Shown: positions 1 through 7,288 of the stretch, piece by piece
Layout: each line of letters opens with the position of its first letter
Numbering within the stretch: the first letter of the stretch is position 1
DNA from: an uncultured Clostridium sp.
Lineage (GTDB): Bacteria; Bacillota; Clostridia; TANB77; CAG-508
Length of the DNA stretch: 64,000 bases
Reading direction: 5' to 3'
Assembly (NCBI GenBank): GCA_947648495.1
Contig: CANSOA010000005.1
Span: 31,459-95,458 of the forward strand
The notes under the pieces: generated by a model
What the model was told of the DNA's origin: nothing
Database searches by the model: none
Seen by the model: only the letters and a program-made list of their open reading frames with translations
Program-made: the position numbers and the translations under genes

Positions 1-186
1 AGTTTAGATGATTATATTCAGTCTAGTGGAAAGAAATATAAAGACCATTTAGCGACTATTCGAACATGGGCGAGAAAAGAAGGTTATAAAAAGCCTGAAA
101 AAGTTGAATATAAGGTAATTAATACAGATGAGTTGACAGACGAAGAATATGAAAATTTACTAAGGGAAAGGAGAAAAGATGTTTGA
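1..186 (+). CDS. Phage replisome organizer / DnaD-like protein, C-terminal end (partial)
   Basis: The open frame enters from the left edge and stops with TGA at 184-186, giving 61 residues. The segment YKDHLATIRTWARKEGYK matches the C-terminal helix typical of phage replication initiators of the replisome-organizer/DnaD type, which end in an NHxxTIxxW pattern. These proteins load the replicative helicase at the phage origin, and the next gene is a DnaB-like helicase overlapping by 8 bases, which fits. The N-terminal DNA-binding domain lies outside the window, so the exact subfamily cannot be named. Confidence 0.7.
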   Translation, partial: SLDDYIQSSGKKYKDHLATIRTWARKEGYKKPEKVEYKVINTDELTDEEYENLLRERRKDV

Positions 187-1414
187 TGAAGAAATTGAAA
201 AAATAGTGCTGTTTTATATGATTTTTAAGCAAGTAGATTTTGATGTGGATGCAAATGATTTTGTGAATGAGAGAAATAAAAAAATCATAGTAGCGATTAA
301 TGAACTAAAGGTTGAAGAAGAGGAAATATCAATTTTAGGAATTGCAGGAAAGATAAAGGGAAATAATACGGCAATTATTCAATATATAGCTGATTTGGGG
401 GAGTATATTTTTGGAATGTCAGAAGATACAGCATATAGAAAGTTAATTGAATATAGCAAAAAGAGAAAGATTTATGAGTTGATAGAGAGGAGAAAGGCAG
501 ATATTCTAAGTGCTGAGAATATGGATAATTTGATTGAAAAGATAATAAAGGAGCTGACTGAAATTGAGAAAAGAAGTGAAAAAAGTAGAACGTTTTTAGA
601 GCAAGTAATAAATGCGATGGGAGAGATAGAAAATAATTATAATCGAAGGTCGGATTTTTCGTTATATACAGGATTGCTAGATTTGGATAATATTTTATTG
701 GGGTTGCATAAACAGGAGTTGACAATAATAGGTGCAAGACCAGGAGTAGGTAAGACAACAATGGCTTTGCAGATTGGTGAACATATAGCTAGAAAAGGAC
801 TTAATGTAGGAATTATAAGCTTAGAAATGTCTGAAGAGCAGTTAATTCAGAAAATGATAGCAAGGATAGGACAAGTCAATAGTTATAAATTACGAGCTGG
901 AACATTGGAGGATAGTGATTTTGAAAGAATAGCAAGTATATGTGGTGATTTAAAAGATTTACCATTTCAAATTATGTCAAAGGTTAGGACGATACAAGAA
1001 ATTGAAGTAAAAGCGAGGAATTTGAAAAATGAAAAGAAGTTAGATTTGTTGATTATAGACTATATACAGCTAATTAAAAATGCTAGAAAGTTTAATAATA
1101 GAGAGCAAGAAGTGGCAGATATAAGTAGAACATTGAAGTTGTTGAGTTTAGAGCTGGAAATACCAATTGTTGGATTATGCCAGTTGAACAGAAATGCAAC
1201 ACGAAATGAACCAACATTGGCTGATTTAAGAGAGAGTGGAGCAATTGAGCAAGATGCTGACAATGTAATATTTTTGTATCAAGAGGAGGGACAGGAAGAG
1301 GAAAAAGCACCGACTGTTATTGCGAAAGTTGCAAAACAGCGTGCAGGAGATGTTGGGAAAATAAAGTTAAGATTTAATAAAGCGAATAGTGAATTTGTTT
1401 CATTAATTGGATAG
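179..1414 (+). CDS. Phage replicative DNA helicase, DnaB-like
   Basis: A 411-residue protein with the two-part DnaB layout: a helical N-terminal domain (about 1-100), a linker, and a RecA-fold ATPase (about 155-411). Walker A reads GARPGVGKTT near residue 185, Walker B is LLIIDYIQLI near 290, and the DnaB signature RESGAIEQDAD is near 365. It would unwind phage DNA 5' to 3' as a hexamer after loading by the upstream initiator. It is a little shorter than chromosomal DnaB (about 450), as usual in phages. The ATG at 179 lies inside the end of the upstream gene, implying translational coupling. Confidence 0.93.
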   Translation: MFDEEIEKIVLFYMIFKQVDFDVDANDFVNERNKKIIVAINELKVEEEEISILGIAGKIKGNNTAIIQYIADLGEYIFGMSEDTAYRKLIEYSKKRKIYELIERRKADILSAENMDNLIEKIIKELTEIEKRSEKSRTFLEQVINAMGEIENNYNRRSDFSLYTGLLDLDNILLGLHKQELTIIGARPGVGKTTMALQIGEHIARKGLNVGIISLEMSEEQLIQKMIARIGQVNSYKLRAGTLEDSDFERIASICGDLKDLPFQIMSKVRTIQEIEVKARNLKNEKKLDLLIIDYIQLIKNARKFNNREQEVADISRTLKLLSLELEIPIVGLCQLNRNATRNEPTLADLRESGAIEQDADNVIFLYQEEGQEEEKAPTVIAKVAKQRAGDVGKIKLRFNKANSEFVSLIG

Positions 1415-1421
1415 GAGGATT

Positions 1422-1523
1422 ATGAAAATAATTAAAATGAAGGATTTTTTGAAGTTGAGTGATAGGCAAAAGGCTAGGGTATGTAAATTGACTGTATTAG
1501 GGATTTTAAAGATTGAGAAATAG
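1422..1523 (+). CDS. Small basic phage protein (33 aa)
   Basis: ATG at 1422 sits 3 bases after a perfect AGGAGG (1413-1418), and the 33-residue frame ends at TAG 1521-1523, just before the ribosome-binding site of the next gene. The product is basic and helical (MKIIKMKDFLKLSDRQKARV at the start). No family is recognised. The tight packing in the early operon and the strong SD support translation, though the SD-ATG spacing is short. Confidence 0.5.
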   Translation: MKIIKMKDFLKLSDRQKARVCKLTVLGILKIEK

Positions 1524-1535
1524 GAGGGATAGAGA

Positions 1536-1874
1536 ATGATAACGGTTGAAACACGTTGGGAAAGTTATGAAAAAATAAAACCAAAGATGGCAACAAGATG
1601 TATAGAGATATTAGAAGTTTTAGGAAATAAAGAGATGACAGCAAGAGAAATTAGGGATGCGATAAAAAAGAAAAAAGCTAGTAATGATGAAGATGATGAT
1701 ATTGATATGAATTATGTTAGACCGAGATTGTCGGATTTGTTAATAAAACACCATGAAGTAGTAGAATGTGGAGAAAAGAAAGATTTGAAGACGAATGTAA
1801 AAGTTGCAATATTTAGAAGAGCAACTGAACAAGAGAAAATGGAGCTTGACAATATGAAGCATATACGAGGATAG
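1536..1874 (+). CDS. Winged-helix DNA-binding protein of phage early region
   Basis: 112 residues. The segment RCIEILEVLGNKEMTAREI followed by VRPRLSDLLIKHHEVVECG and a C-terminal KVAIFRRAT strand is the pattern of small phage winged-helix proteins, in which a TAREI helix-turn-helix is followed by a wing. Residues 47-60 hold an acidic DEDDD insertion between the helices. GGAGG lies 6-10 bases upstream of the ATG. The role is probably regulation or replication, inferred only from fold and position. Confidence 0.6.
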   Translation: MITVETRWESYEKIKPKMATRCIEILEVLGNKEMTAREIRDAIKKKKASNDEDDDIDMNYVRPRLSDLLIKHHEVVECGEKKDLKTNVKVAIFRRATEQEKMELDNMKHIRG

Positions 1875-1888
1875 ATTAGGAGGAAGAA

Positions 1889-2296
1889 ATGAGGTCATTA
1901 GAATTGCTAGAAGAATTTAATAAAATACTGATAGAAGCTGATAAGCAGTGTAATGCAGTTTCAGAGAGTGTTGGGGAGCAAGATAGAATAAGAAGCGATA
2001 TGGAACATGATTTGTTGAATGAATATGAAAATATGTCAGCGAAGGAAAAAAGGGAATTTGCAGATGAGTTTTATGAGTGTTTAGTGGAAAGGCATGAATG
2101 TAAGTATAGATTTAGAGAATTGGAGATATTGAAGGATTTATATAATGTGTCTAATTTGAAGAATGGATTTAATGAGACGATTAATAAACTTAGAAAGTTA
2201 AATCAAGAAATGGAGACGCCGATTTATCATAAGAGGGCGAGGAAGAATAAGGGAGAGATTATTGTTGTAAAGGGAAGGAAGAAAGAGAATGATTGA
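1889..2296 (+). CDS. Hypothetical coiled-coil phage protein
   Basis: 135 residues, highly charged, predicted almost entirely helical, with a basic C-terminus (KRARKNKGEIIVVKGRKKEND). AGGAGG stands 7 bases before the ATG. No family recognised. It belongs to the run of closely spaced early genes after the helicase. Confidence 0.6.
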   Translation: MRSLELLEEFNKILIEADKQCNAVSESVGEQDRIRSDMEHDLLNEYENMSAKEKREFADEFYECLVERHECKYRFRELEILKDLYNVSNLKNGFNETINKLRKLNQEMETPIYHKRARKNKGEIIVVKGRKKEND

Positions 2297-2441
2297 TTTG
2301 ATAAGTTTGCTGTTGGGAGTGGTAATAGGTTTGGCATGTGGGATAGTAATATCAACAATTGGTTTAGAGAATGCGAAGAATAAGTTAAATGAAAGTTATG
2401 AAAAATATTTAGAAAAGGAGAGAGGAAATGTTAATAGATAA
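2289..2441 (+). CDS. Small single-pass membrane protein (50 aa)
   Basis: The ATG at 2289 overlaps the TGA of the preceding gene, so translation is probably coupled. Residues 3-26 form a glycine-containing hydrophobic segment (LISLLLGVVIGLACGIVIST) and the rest is a charged helix. The frame also overlaps the next gene's start by 14 bases. The role is unknown; short membrane proteins like this are common among phage early genes. Confidence 0.55.
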   Translation: MIDLISLLLGVVIGLACGIVISTIGLENAKNKLNESYEKYLEKERGNVNR

Positions 2442-2943
2442 GAATTATAAGAATATGAGAAGATTAGAAAATGGAAATTATTTTGTGGAAGGAGATTTAA
2501 AGGTTGATGAAGAGTTGAAGATAGATTTAGATGATTGGTTTGAGGTAGAAGGAGAAATTATAGTAAAAGAAAAGATTTTATCAAATGTAAGTATTGGAGC
2601 AGGAGGCAGGATTAAAGTAGGAGACTGTATTGAAGCAGAAGGTTGTATAAAAGCAGGAGACTGGATTGAAGCAGAATATTGGATTGAAGCAGGAGACTGT
2701 ATTGAAGCAGGAAGCAGTATAAAAGCAGGAGGCTGGATTAAAGCAGGAGGCTATATTAAAGCAGGAAAGGGAATGACAGCAGGGTTATATATTAAAGCAA
2801 AGTCATATATAGAAGTAGGTTTAAGAATGTTTGCAGGATTATGCAATTGGAGAGAGATAGAGGAAGAAGAGATGATAATTAGTTGTTCAGAATTAAAGAG
2901 TGGAGAAGTATGCTATGGAAAATTAAAGATAGAAAAAGAGTAA
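2428..2943 (+). CDS. Hexapeptide-repeat (beta-solenoid) phage protein
   Basis: 171 residues. From about residue 52 to 132 it consists of about a dozen six-residue repeats of the form [IE/IK]AG-x-x, for example IKAGDWIEAEYWIEAGDC, followed by a short non-repeat tail. Regular isoleucine and alanine/glycine spacing of this kind makes a left-handed or pentapeptide-like beta-solenoid, often seen in surface, cap or DNA-mimic proteins. At DNA level the repeat is the near-tandem unit attgaagcaggag. The function is unknown; the repeat should be prone to gain and loss of units. Confidence 0.6.
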   Translation: MLIDKNYKNMRRLENGNYFVEGDLKVDEELKIDLDDWFEVEGEIIVKEKILSNVSIGAGGRIKVGDCIEAEGCIKAGDWIEAEYWIEAGDCIEAGSSIKAGGWIKAGGYIKAGKGMTAGLYIKAKSYIEVGLRMFAGLCNWREIEEEEMIISCSELKSGEVCYGKLKIEKE

Positions 2944-2987
2944 AGAAAATAACAGTAGAAGAACCAGAATTTTACAAGAAATATTAA
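2910..2987 (+). CDS. Possible tiny phage ORF (25 aa)
   Basis: ATG at 2910 lies inside the end of the solenoid gene, preceded by GGAG, and runs 25 residues (MLWKIKDRKRVKKITVEEPE at the start) to TAA. It fills the gap before the next gene in the tightly packed operon. The short length and the out-of-frame overlap leave real doubt. Confidence 0.3.
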   Translation: MLWKIKDRKRVKKITVEEPEFYKKY

Positions 2988-3005
2988 AAGAAGGAGAGAA
3001 GTAAG

Positions 3006-3236
3006 GTGAGAAAAGAATTAAGAAAAGCATTAATTGATTTTATAATAGCGTTATTACTATTTATATTAACAATAATATTAGTAAGAGATTATTTAAAAGA
3101 CATAGAATACATAAAAGAACTAGAACAAAACAATATAGAGCAAGCAGAGGAAAAGGAAGTGTATATAAACAGATGTAAAATGTATGAAGATTTATTGGAA
3201 GCGAATGGATTGTTGGATGAATGCGAGTGTAGGTAA
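3006..3236 (+). CDS. Small membrane-anchored coiled-coil protein
   Basis: GTG start at 3006 after GGAGAG. 76 residues: a transmembrane segment at about 9-26 (FIIALLLFILTIILV) and a charged helix with three cysteines near the C-terminus. The arrangement resembles phage Rz-like or superinfection proteins, but position in the early region argues against lysis. No family assigned. Confidence 0.55.
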   Translation: MRKELRKALIDFIIALLLFILTIILVRDYLKDIEYIKELEQNNIEQAEEKEVYINRCKMYEDLLEANGLLDECECR

Positions 3237-3271
3237 AGTGAAGAATAGAAAAAATATAGGAGGAAAAGGAA

Positions 3272-3892
3272 ATGATAAAAAAAGAAATTTATCCAAAAAC
3301 GAAAAGGGTAATTTGCGAAGGAGTTAAAATACAAATTACAGAAAAGTTAGATGGAAGTAATTTATGTTTGTTTAAATTGAACGAAACAATGTATATTGCT
3401 CAAAGAAATAATATATTAAGTATAGATGAGATAGAAGAAAATAAAGGGATGTTATATAAAGGATTATATCAATGGTTACATGACAATAGAATTGCTTTGC
3501 AGGAAGAATTACACAACAATAGCGTATTATGTGGTGAATGGCTTGGAATGGGGAAATTGAAATATTCAGTTGATGAATTTGATAAAAGATTTTATATGTT
3601 TGCAAAAGCAAATATTAATGAAGAATTTGAATTAAGTAATTTGATATATGATCATGAGCGTTTTATATATCCATTTATATTACAAAATATTCCAAATTGT
3701 ATAGGAGTAGTGCCAGTCGTAAAAGAGATTAGTAACATTCCAAACAAAAAACAATTAGACAAGATTTATGAGCAATATTGTCAAAAAGTAGATAGGTCAG
3801 TAGAAGGATTTGTGGTGAATTATAATAATTACATTACAAAATATGTAAGAATGAAAAATGGAAAATTACAGGAACATTTTGATAGAAGTTAG
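3272..3892 (+). CDS. RNA ligase, T4 Rnl2-like nucleotidyltransferase domain
   Basis: 206 residues with the covalent nucleotidyltransferase motifs in order: motif I EKLDGSN with the AMP-accepting Lys25, a motif III-like VLCGEWLGMGKLKY near 89-102, motif IV VEGFVVN near 177, and motif V KYVRMKNG near 190. These are the residues that form the ligase-AMP adduct and close nicks in RNA or repair cut tRNA. There is no room for a C-terminal OB or Rnl2-specific domain, so it is a minimal catalytic core. RBS aggagg is 9 bases upstream. A role in countering host RNA-cleaving defences is inferred from other phages. Confidence 0.8.
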   Translation: MIKKEIYPKTKRVICEGVKIQITEKLDGSNLCLFKLNETMYIAQRNNILSIDEIEENKGMLYKGLYQWLHDNRIALQEELHNNSVLCGEWLGMGKLKYSVDEFDKRFYMFAKANINEEFELSNLIYDHERFIYPFILQNIPNCIGVVPVVKEISNIPNKKQLDKIYEQYCQKVDRSVEGFVVNYNNYITKYVRMKNGKLQEHFDRS

Positions 3893-3953
3893 GAGAAAGA
3901 GATGTGCAAATATTGTGAAGTAGGAGTTTATTTTAAAGTTTGAAGGAGGACAA

Positions 3954-4313
3954 GTGATAACAGAGAATGAGAGAGAAGCGATAGAAGAGCTAAGGGATTT
4001 ATTAGAACAGTATAATGAAAAAGAAATAGTTAGCAGAAATTTGTTTGAGAATATAGCAAGAGTATTGATTTTAATGGAAAAGCAAGAGAATATTATAAAA
4101 GGCAATGAATGTGTAATAGAAACACTAACAAATAATGAAAAAGTGTTATTAGAAGCATTAGAGAAGAAGGACATGATAATAAAAAATATGATAGAAAGAG
4201 TTTATTTAAAAAAAGAAGAATACGAATGTATAAAAGAAAATGAAATAAGAAAACCGCACAAGAGTTTTGAAGATTGTATATTAGAATATTTTGAAAAGAA
4301 AGAAGAGGTATAG
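3954..4313 (+). CDS. Hypothetical coiled-coil phage protein
   Basis: GTG start at 3954 behind GAAGGAGGAC. 119 residues, almost wholly charged helix with heptad-like leucine spacing. No recognised family. It abuts the next gene within 3 bases. Confidence 0.55.
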   Translation: MITENEREAIEELRDLLEQYNEKEIVSRNLFENIARVLILMEKQENIIKGNECVIETLTNNEKVLLEALEKKDMIIKNMIERVYLKKEEYECIKENEIRKPHKSFEDCILEYFEKKEEV

Positions 4314-4316
4314 AAA

Positions 4317-4751
4317 ATGGGAAAAGTATATAAAGGCTATGAATTAATGAAAGAAATAGCGAAAGGAAAGATAAGACAAGAGACGAGATTTTTAGATTTG
4401 ACGGATAAAAGAGAACAGAGCAATGGGAGTAGGAAACATTATTATAGTTATAAAAATGGTAATTTTATACAGGAAGGATTTGGTGGAAGTAATATACTAA
4501 AAATTTTGAATCATGATTTTAAATTGTTAGAGGAGGAAGAAATAGATATACAAGAGATAGAAGAATTAGAATTATATATGTCGACAAATGAATATAATTG
4601 GCAAAATGTTGATGAGAATAGGATGAAGATAAATGAAATTATAAGAGAAGTAAAAAAGATGCAAAAAGAGATATTAGAAATATATGTAGATAAAGCTACA
4701 AAACAAGTAATCGATGAATTTGAAAAGAAGATAAAAAATTGCAAATACTAA
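4317..4751 (+). CDS. Conserved-looking phage protein of unknown function
   Basis: 144 residues. The N-terminal pattern YKGYELMKEIAKGKI, then a short beta-rich part (HYYSYKNGNFIQEGF), then acidic helices, resembles a group of small Firmicute phage proteins that begin with GYELMKxIxxGKI. Their function is not known to me. Starts 3 bases after the previous stop. Confidence 0.5.
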   Translation: MGKVYKGYELMKEIAKGKIRQETRFLDLTDKREQSNGSRKHYYSYKNGNFIQEGFGGSNILKILNHDFKLLEEEEIDIQEIEELELYMSTNEYNWQNVDENRMKINEIIREVKKMQKEILEIYVDKATKQVIDEFEKKIKNCKY

Positions 4752-4755
4752 CAAT

Positions 4756-4956
4756 ATGAGAGATGAGGAAATAATTAGTTTATGGAAAAGTGGCTTAAAT
4801 AAACAGCAAGTAGCAAAGCAGTATATGAGAGAAGCTAATCAGAGAATAAAAATCGTACGATATGACATGATACATAGATACGAGAGATTTATGACGAAGA
4901 AAGAAGCTTTAGCGTATGTAGAAAAAGTAATTTTGAAATATGTGAGAGGTAAATAG
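4756..4956 (+). CDS. Small helix-turn-helix-like phage protein
   Basis: 66 residues. The segment DEEIISLWKSGLNKQQVAKQ reads as a helix-turn-helix of the kind found in sigma-70 region 4 and resolvase families, followed by a basic helix. Its stop codon is immediately followed by the next gene's ATG. Regulatory role inferred only. Confidence 0.5.
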   Translation: MRDEEIISLWKSGLNKQQVAKQYMREANQRIKIVRYDMIHRYERFMTKKEALAYVEKVILKYVRGK

Positions 4957-5205
4957 ATGGTATATTATGCAAAAGAGAGAAAACTCCATATAGGAGTATA
5001 TGAGAAAGTATATTTGACAGCGACAGAAGATAGTATTTTGAGAGAATTGATTGAAAAGGGAACAGTTGAAATTGAGAAGAATAATAGTTTGAAAGCGTGT
5101 ATTTCAAGGTTAAGGAAGAAAACAGGACTTAAAATTAGGAGTGTTGCGGGATTTGGTTATAGGCTGGAGAGTGAAGTTTATTTGGGGGAGGATACGAATG
5201 AATAG
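4957..5205 (+). CDS. Stand-alone OmpR/PhoB-type winged-helix DNA-binding protein
   Basis: 82 residues carrying only the effector half of a response regulator: LTATEDSILRELIEKG, then the recognition-helix part ISRLRKKTGLKIRSVAGFGYRL, which is the classic xLRxKLx-IxTVxGxGYRL ending of Trans_reg_C domains. No receiver domain is present. The ATG follows the upstream TAG directly and the end overlaps the next start. It sits just before the late-gene regulator, so a part in timing control is plausible. Confidence 0.65.
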   Translation: MVYYAKERKLHIGVYEKVYLTATEDSILRELIEKGTVEIEKNNSLKACISRLRKKTGLKIRSVAGFGYRLESEVYLGEDTNE

Positions 5206-5608
5206 GAAAGAGTTATTTGAATATAAAGATAATAAAGAATGGGTAAAAAACAGAAAATCAAGAATTGAAGAGGAATATGAGAGTATTCAAAAGATGATAG
5301 CTACATATGGAGATAATTCTCGAGGAAGTTCATCAATCCAAGATAGATTAGCGGAAAATTTGGCAATATTATTGGATAAGAAAAAAGAAACATTAGATTT
5401 TGCAATAAAACTGGAACAAGATTTAATTGATATAGATAATGTATTGTTAAAAATAGACCAGCCTTACAGAAATATATTAACGTCATTATACATAGATGGA
5501 AAAACTTTAGTTGATGTTGCTAGTGATATGAATTATGGATATAGGGAAATGACTAGAAAAAAAGGACTTGCATTAAAAATATATGATGATTTATGCAAGA
5601 TGTCCTAA
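5198..5608 (+). CDS. ArpU/DUF1492-like late transcription regulator
   Basis: The frame is open from 5141, but GGGGGAGG (5185-5191) 6 bases before the ATG at 5198 fixes the start. This gives 136 residues: an N-terminal coiled coil, then a sigma-70 region-4-like helix-turn-helix, YRNILTSLYIDGKTLVDVAS followed by YGYREMTRKKGLALKIYDDL. Proteins of this type (ArpU, RinA-like, DUF1492) sit at the end of the early region of Firmicute phages and activate late transcription, exactly its position here. Confidence 0.75.
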   Translation: MNRKELFEYKDNKEWVKNRKSRIEEEYESIQKMIATYGDNSRGSSSIQDRLAENLAILLDKKKETLDFAIKLEQDLIDIDNVLLKIDQPYRNILTSLYIDGKTLVDVASDMNYGYREMTRKKGLALKIYDDLCKMS

Positions 5609-5644
5609 AATGTCCTTGAATGTCCCACATAAAATATAATATAA

Positions 5645-5740
5645 GTATAATAGATGATAGTAATTTAAAAGATATATGATATGCAGGTTACAAAGTATAT
5701 TCGATATATCATGTTAGGTGCAAATCCTAACCTATACAAA
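5645..5740 (+). other. Structured non-coding element with a tRNA T-arm-like hairpin
   Basis: Between the late regulator and the convergent repressor gene. Two hairpins are visible: GATATAT (5671-5677) with ATATATC (5704-5710), and GTTAGG-TGCAAAT-CCTAAC (5713-5731). The second has the geometry of a tRNA T-arm, although T55 is replaced by G. AGGTTA (5685-5690) can alternatively pair with TAACCT (5728-5733), so two folds compete. I could not build a complete tRNA cloverleaf with an anticodon, so I do not call a tRNA. Confidence 0.4.
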
Positions 5741-5753
5741 TTATAAAAATAAA

Positions 5754-6080
5754 TTATAAAATATTATCTTGTAAATCGAGTAAACGTTTAGCAGTATCGA
5801 GAAGAAATTGTTGAAAATTAATATCAAGGTTATCAAAAAGTAAAATAAATTCATCATGTAAAGGGTTATGTTCGATAAACATATCACCTTCGCCAGTTTC
5901 AAGCCAAACGCGATTAACATTAAAAAGATTACAAATAAGTATTTTATTACTTTCAGTGACGTCACAACGTTTAGTTTCAATAGCAGATAACCCAGCACGT
6001 GAAATACCAATTTTAAAAGCAAATTCATCTTGTGTAAGATTTAAAGTTTTACGCAATTGAATAATTCTTAAATATAACAA
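5754..6080 (-). CDS. XRE-family phage repressor
   Basis: Helix-turn-helix of the Cro/CI type: LRKTLNLTQDEFAFKIGISR with recognition helix AGLSAIETKR, then the common phage-repressor continuation NVNRVWLETGEGDMF. The open frame could start at a GTG (6089), but that codon touches the AGGAGG of the SD. The TTG at 6078-6080 is 9 bases from it and is the better start (108 residues). Three inverted repeats GACAA-N3-TTGTC in the divergent promoter region are its likely operators. It should hold the lysogenic state or control the rightward genes. Confidence 0.85.
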   Translation of the reverse strand: MLYLRIIQLRKTLNLTQDEFAFKIGISRAGLSAIETKRCDVTESNKILICNLFNVNRVWLETGEGDMFIEHNPLHDEFILLFDNLDINFQQFLLDTAKRLLDLQDNIL

Positions 6081-6100
6081 AAAACTCACCTCCTATTATT

Positions 6101-6129
6101 ATTTTATACATATCGTAATTAAAAGTCAA
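6101..6129 (-). promoter_or_regulatory. Promoter of the XRE repressor gene
   Basis: On the minus strand TTGACT (6124-6129) and TAAAAT (6101-6106) are separated by 17 bases, followed by a short leader with AGGAGG. Divergent from the rightward promoter. Confidence 0.7.
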
Positions 6130-6137
6130 TAGATAAA

Positions 6138-6234
6138 GACAAATATTGTCAGAAATAAATCAAATAATTATCAAAAAAGACTTGACAATAGACAATAAGT
6201 GTCGTATAATAAGAATAACAAGACAATTATTGTC
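6138..6234 (+). promoter_or_regulatory. Rightward promoter with three repressor operators
   Basis: TTGACA (6182-6187) and TATAAT (6205-6210) with a 17-base spacer form a consensus promoter. Three copies of a 13-base dyad surround it: GACAAATATTGTC (6138-6150), GACAATAAGTGTC (6191-6203, inside the spacer) and GACAATTATTGTC (6222-6234, at the start of the transcript). The spacing suits cooperative repression by the neighbouring XRE protein. Confidence 0.85.
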
Positions 6235-6280
6235 TAAATTAGAGTGTTAAGAAATGAAAAAAGAAAGGAGGCGAGAAAAA

Positions 6281-6367
6281 ATGGGAAAAAAAGAAGAAAT
6301 GGAAGAACTATTTAATAAATTGAATAGTAAAAAGCTATTAATGATACTAGATAAGTTAATAAAATGA
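6281..6367 (+). CDS. Small phage protein under the repressed promoter (28 aa)
   Basis: First ORF of the rightward transcript, with AGGAGGCGAG 5 bases before the ATG. 28 residues, helical, lysine-rich (MGKKEEMEELFNKLNSKKLL at the start). An in-frame ATG at 6254 lacks an SD. Function unknown; a Cro-like or antirepressor role would be guesswork. Confidence 0.55.
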   Translation: MGKKEEMEELFNKLNSKKLLMILDKLIK

Positions 6368-6414
6368 TGTTACCTCCTTTTGACGGATTTTAGAATGGTG
6401 AAAAAGGGATAGAA

Positions 6415-6445
6415 ACATAAGTTTTCTAGTGACTTATGTTTTTTA
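6415..6445 (+). terminator. Rho-independent terminator
   Basis: ACATAAG (6415-6421) pairs with CTTATGT (6433-6439), followed by a T-rich run. It would end the short repressor-controlled transcript before the packaging genes. Confidence 0.7.
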
Positions 6446-6459
6446 TTTTGGAGAAATGT

Positions 6460-6648
6460 ATGAAAGTAGTAGATTATAAAGGGAAAGTTAGTAACAATAA
6501 AGAAGATACAACATTACAAACGGAAGATTTAGCGAATCAAAAATATATAAAGTATATGTGTAAAACATGTAGATTTTATAAAGATAAATGTACGAAGAAT
6601 CGAACAGTAAGAGAGTGTGCTGTAGGGTTTTGGAAGAATAGAGAATGA
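6460..6648 (+). CDS. Small cysteine-rich phage protein
   Basis: ATG at 6460 with GGAG 6 bases upstream is preferred over the in-frame ATG at 6436, which lies in the terminator. 62 residues with a CxxC (CKTC) and further cysteines near the C-terminus, suggesting a metal-binding knuckle. The end overlaps the HNH gene start by 4 bases, so it may act with it. Confidence 0.55.
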   Translation: MKVVDYKGKVSNNKEDTTLQTEDLANQKYIKYMCKTCRFYKDKCTKNRTVRECAVGFWKNRE

Positions 6649-7019
6649 TATATATGAAAAAAAGAAGGACAAGGCGAAAAGTATATAATTGGGAGAAAGA
6701 AATTGCAAAAGGTAGAACAGATAAGTTTTATCATTCTACGGATTGGGATATTGCTAGAGAAAAAGTTTTACAAAGAGATAAATTTTGTTGCCAATTTTTT
6801 CTCGGAAAGTGGGATGATGGAATACATAAGCCAAACAAGTATAAACTTGTAAAAGCAACAATGGTCCATCACATCATAGCCATAAAAGAAAGACCAGATT
6901 TGGCATTAGATATTAACAATATGATTAGTTTATCGTTTGAAGCACATGAGATTATAGAAGATAGAATAAGATTTCAATATAAAAAGAAAGATAAACCTAT
7001 AACAAAGGAGAGATGGTAA
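6645..7019 (+). CDS. HNH endonuclease beside terminase
   Basis: 124 residues. VHHIIAIKERPDLALDINNM with the following ISLSFEAHEII gives the H...N...H order of the HNH fold. HNH proteins directly upstream of terminase stimulate cos cleavage in HK97-like phages, and the order here matches. The usual paired zinc cysteines are incomplete: a CC pair stands near residue 48 and the second CxxC is replaced by SFEAH. Confidence 0.8.
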   Translation: MIYMKKRRTRRKVYNWEKEIAKGRTDKFYHSTDWDIAREKVLQRDKFCCQFFLGKWDDGIHKPNKYKLVKATMVHHIIAIKERPDLALDINNMISLSFEAHEIIEDRIRFQYKKKDKPITKERW

Positions 7020-7288
7020 TGAGTTGTAATACAAAAAGTAGATATGAAGAAACAAGAAAAAGATTCAGTAATCATTTTAACATGAGTGATAAAGAGATAA
7101 CAGAATATTTAGCAGAAGAGATAGAATATTACAGGAACAAAATAAGAAAACTAGAAAAATGTAATAGTGAAGAACATAATATAAAAGTAATAGACGAAGA
7201 TATTCAAGAAGAGGAAGAAATAAATGTGTTTGCAAATGGAAAATTAAAGCAGACTATTGTCACGTATAAGTATAAAGAAAATCAATAA
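7019..7288 (+). CDS. Hypothetical phage protein
   Basis: The frame is open from ATG 7013, but the ATG at 7019 is 8 bases from AGGAG and shares its first base with the upstream TAA, so I choose it. 89 residues: a basic N-terminus, a coiled coil with ITEYLAEEIEYYRNKIRKLE, then an acidic patch. Unknown function. Confidence 0.5.
   Translation: MSCNTKSRYEETRKRFSNHFNMSDKEITEYLAEEIEYYRNKIRKLEKCNSEEHNIKVIDEDIQEEEEINVFANGKLKQTIVTYKYKENQ

Noticed and set aside
3902..3943. 13-residue ORF starting MCKYCE after an SD-like aggagaaag
   Set aside because: Too short to support as a gene; possibly a remnant of a longer phage protein.
5645..5738. Complete tRNA gene
   Set aside because: Only a T-arm-like hairpin is convincing; no acceptor stem, D-arm and seven-base anticodon loop can be assembled together.
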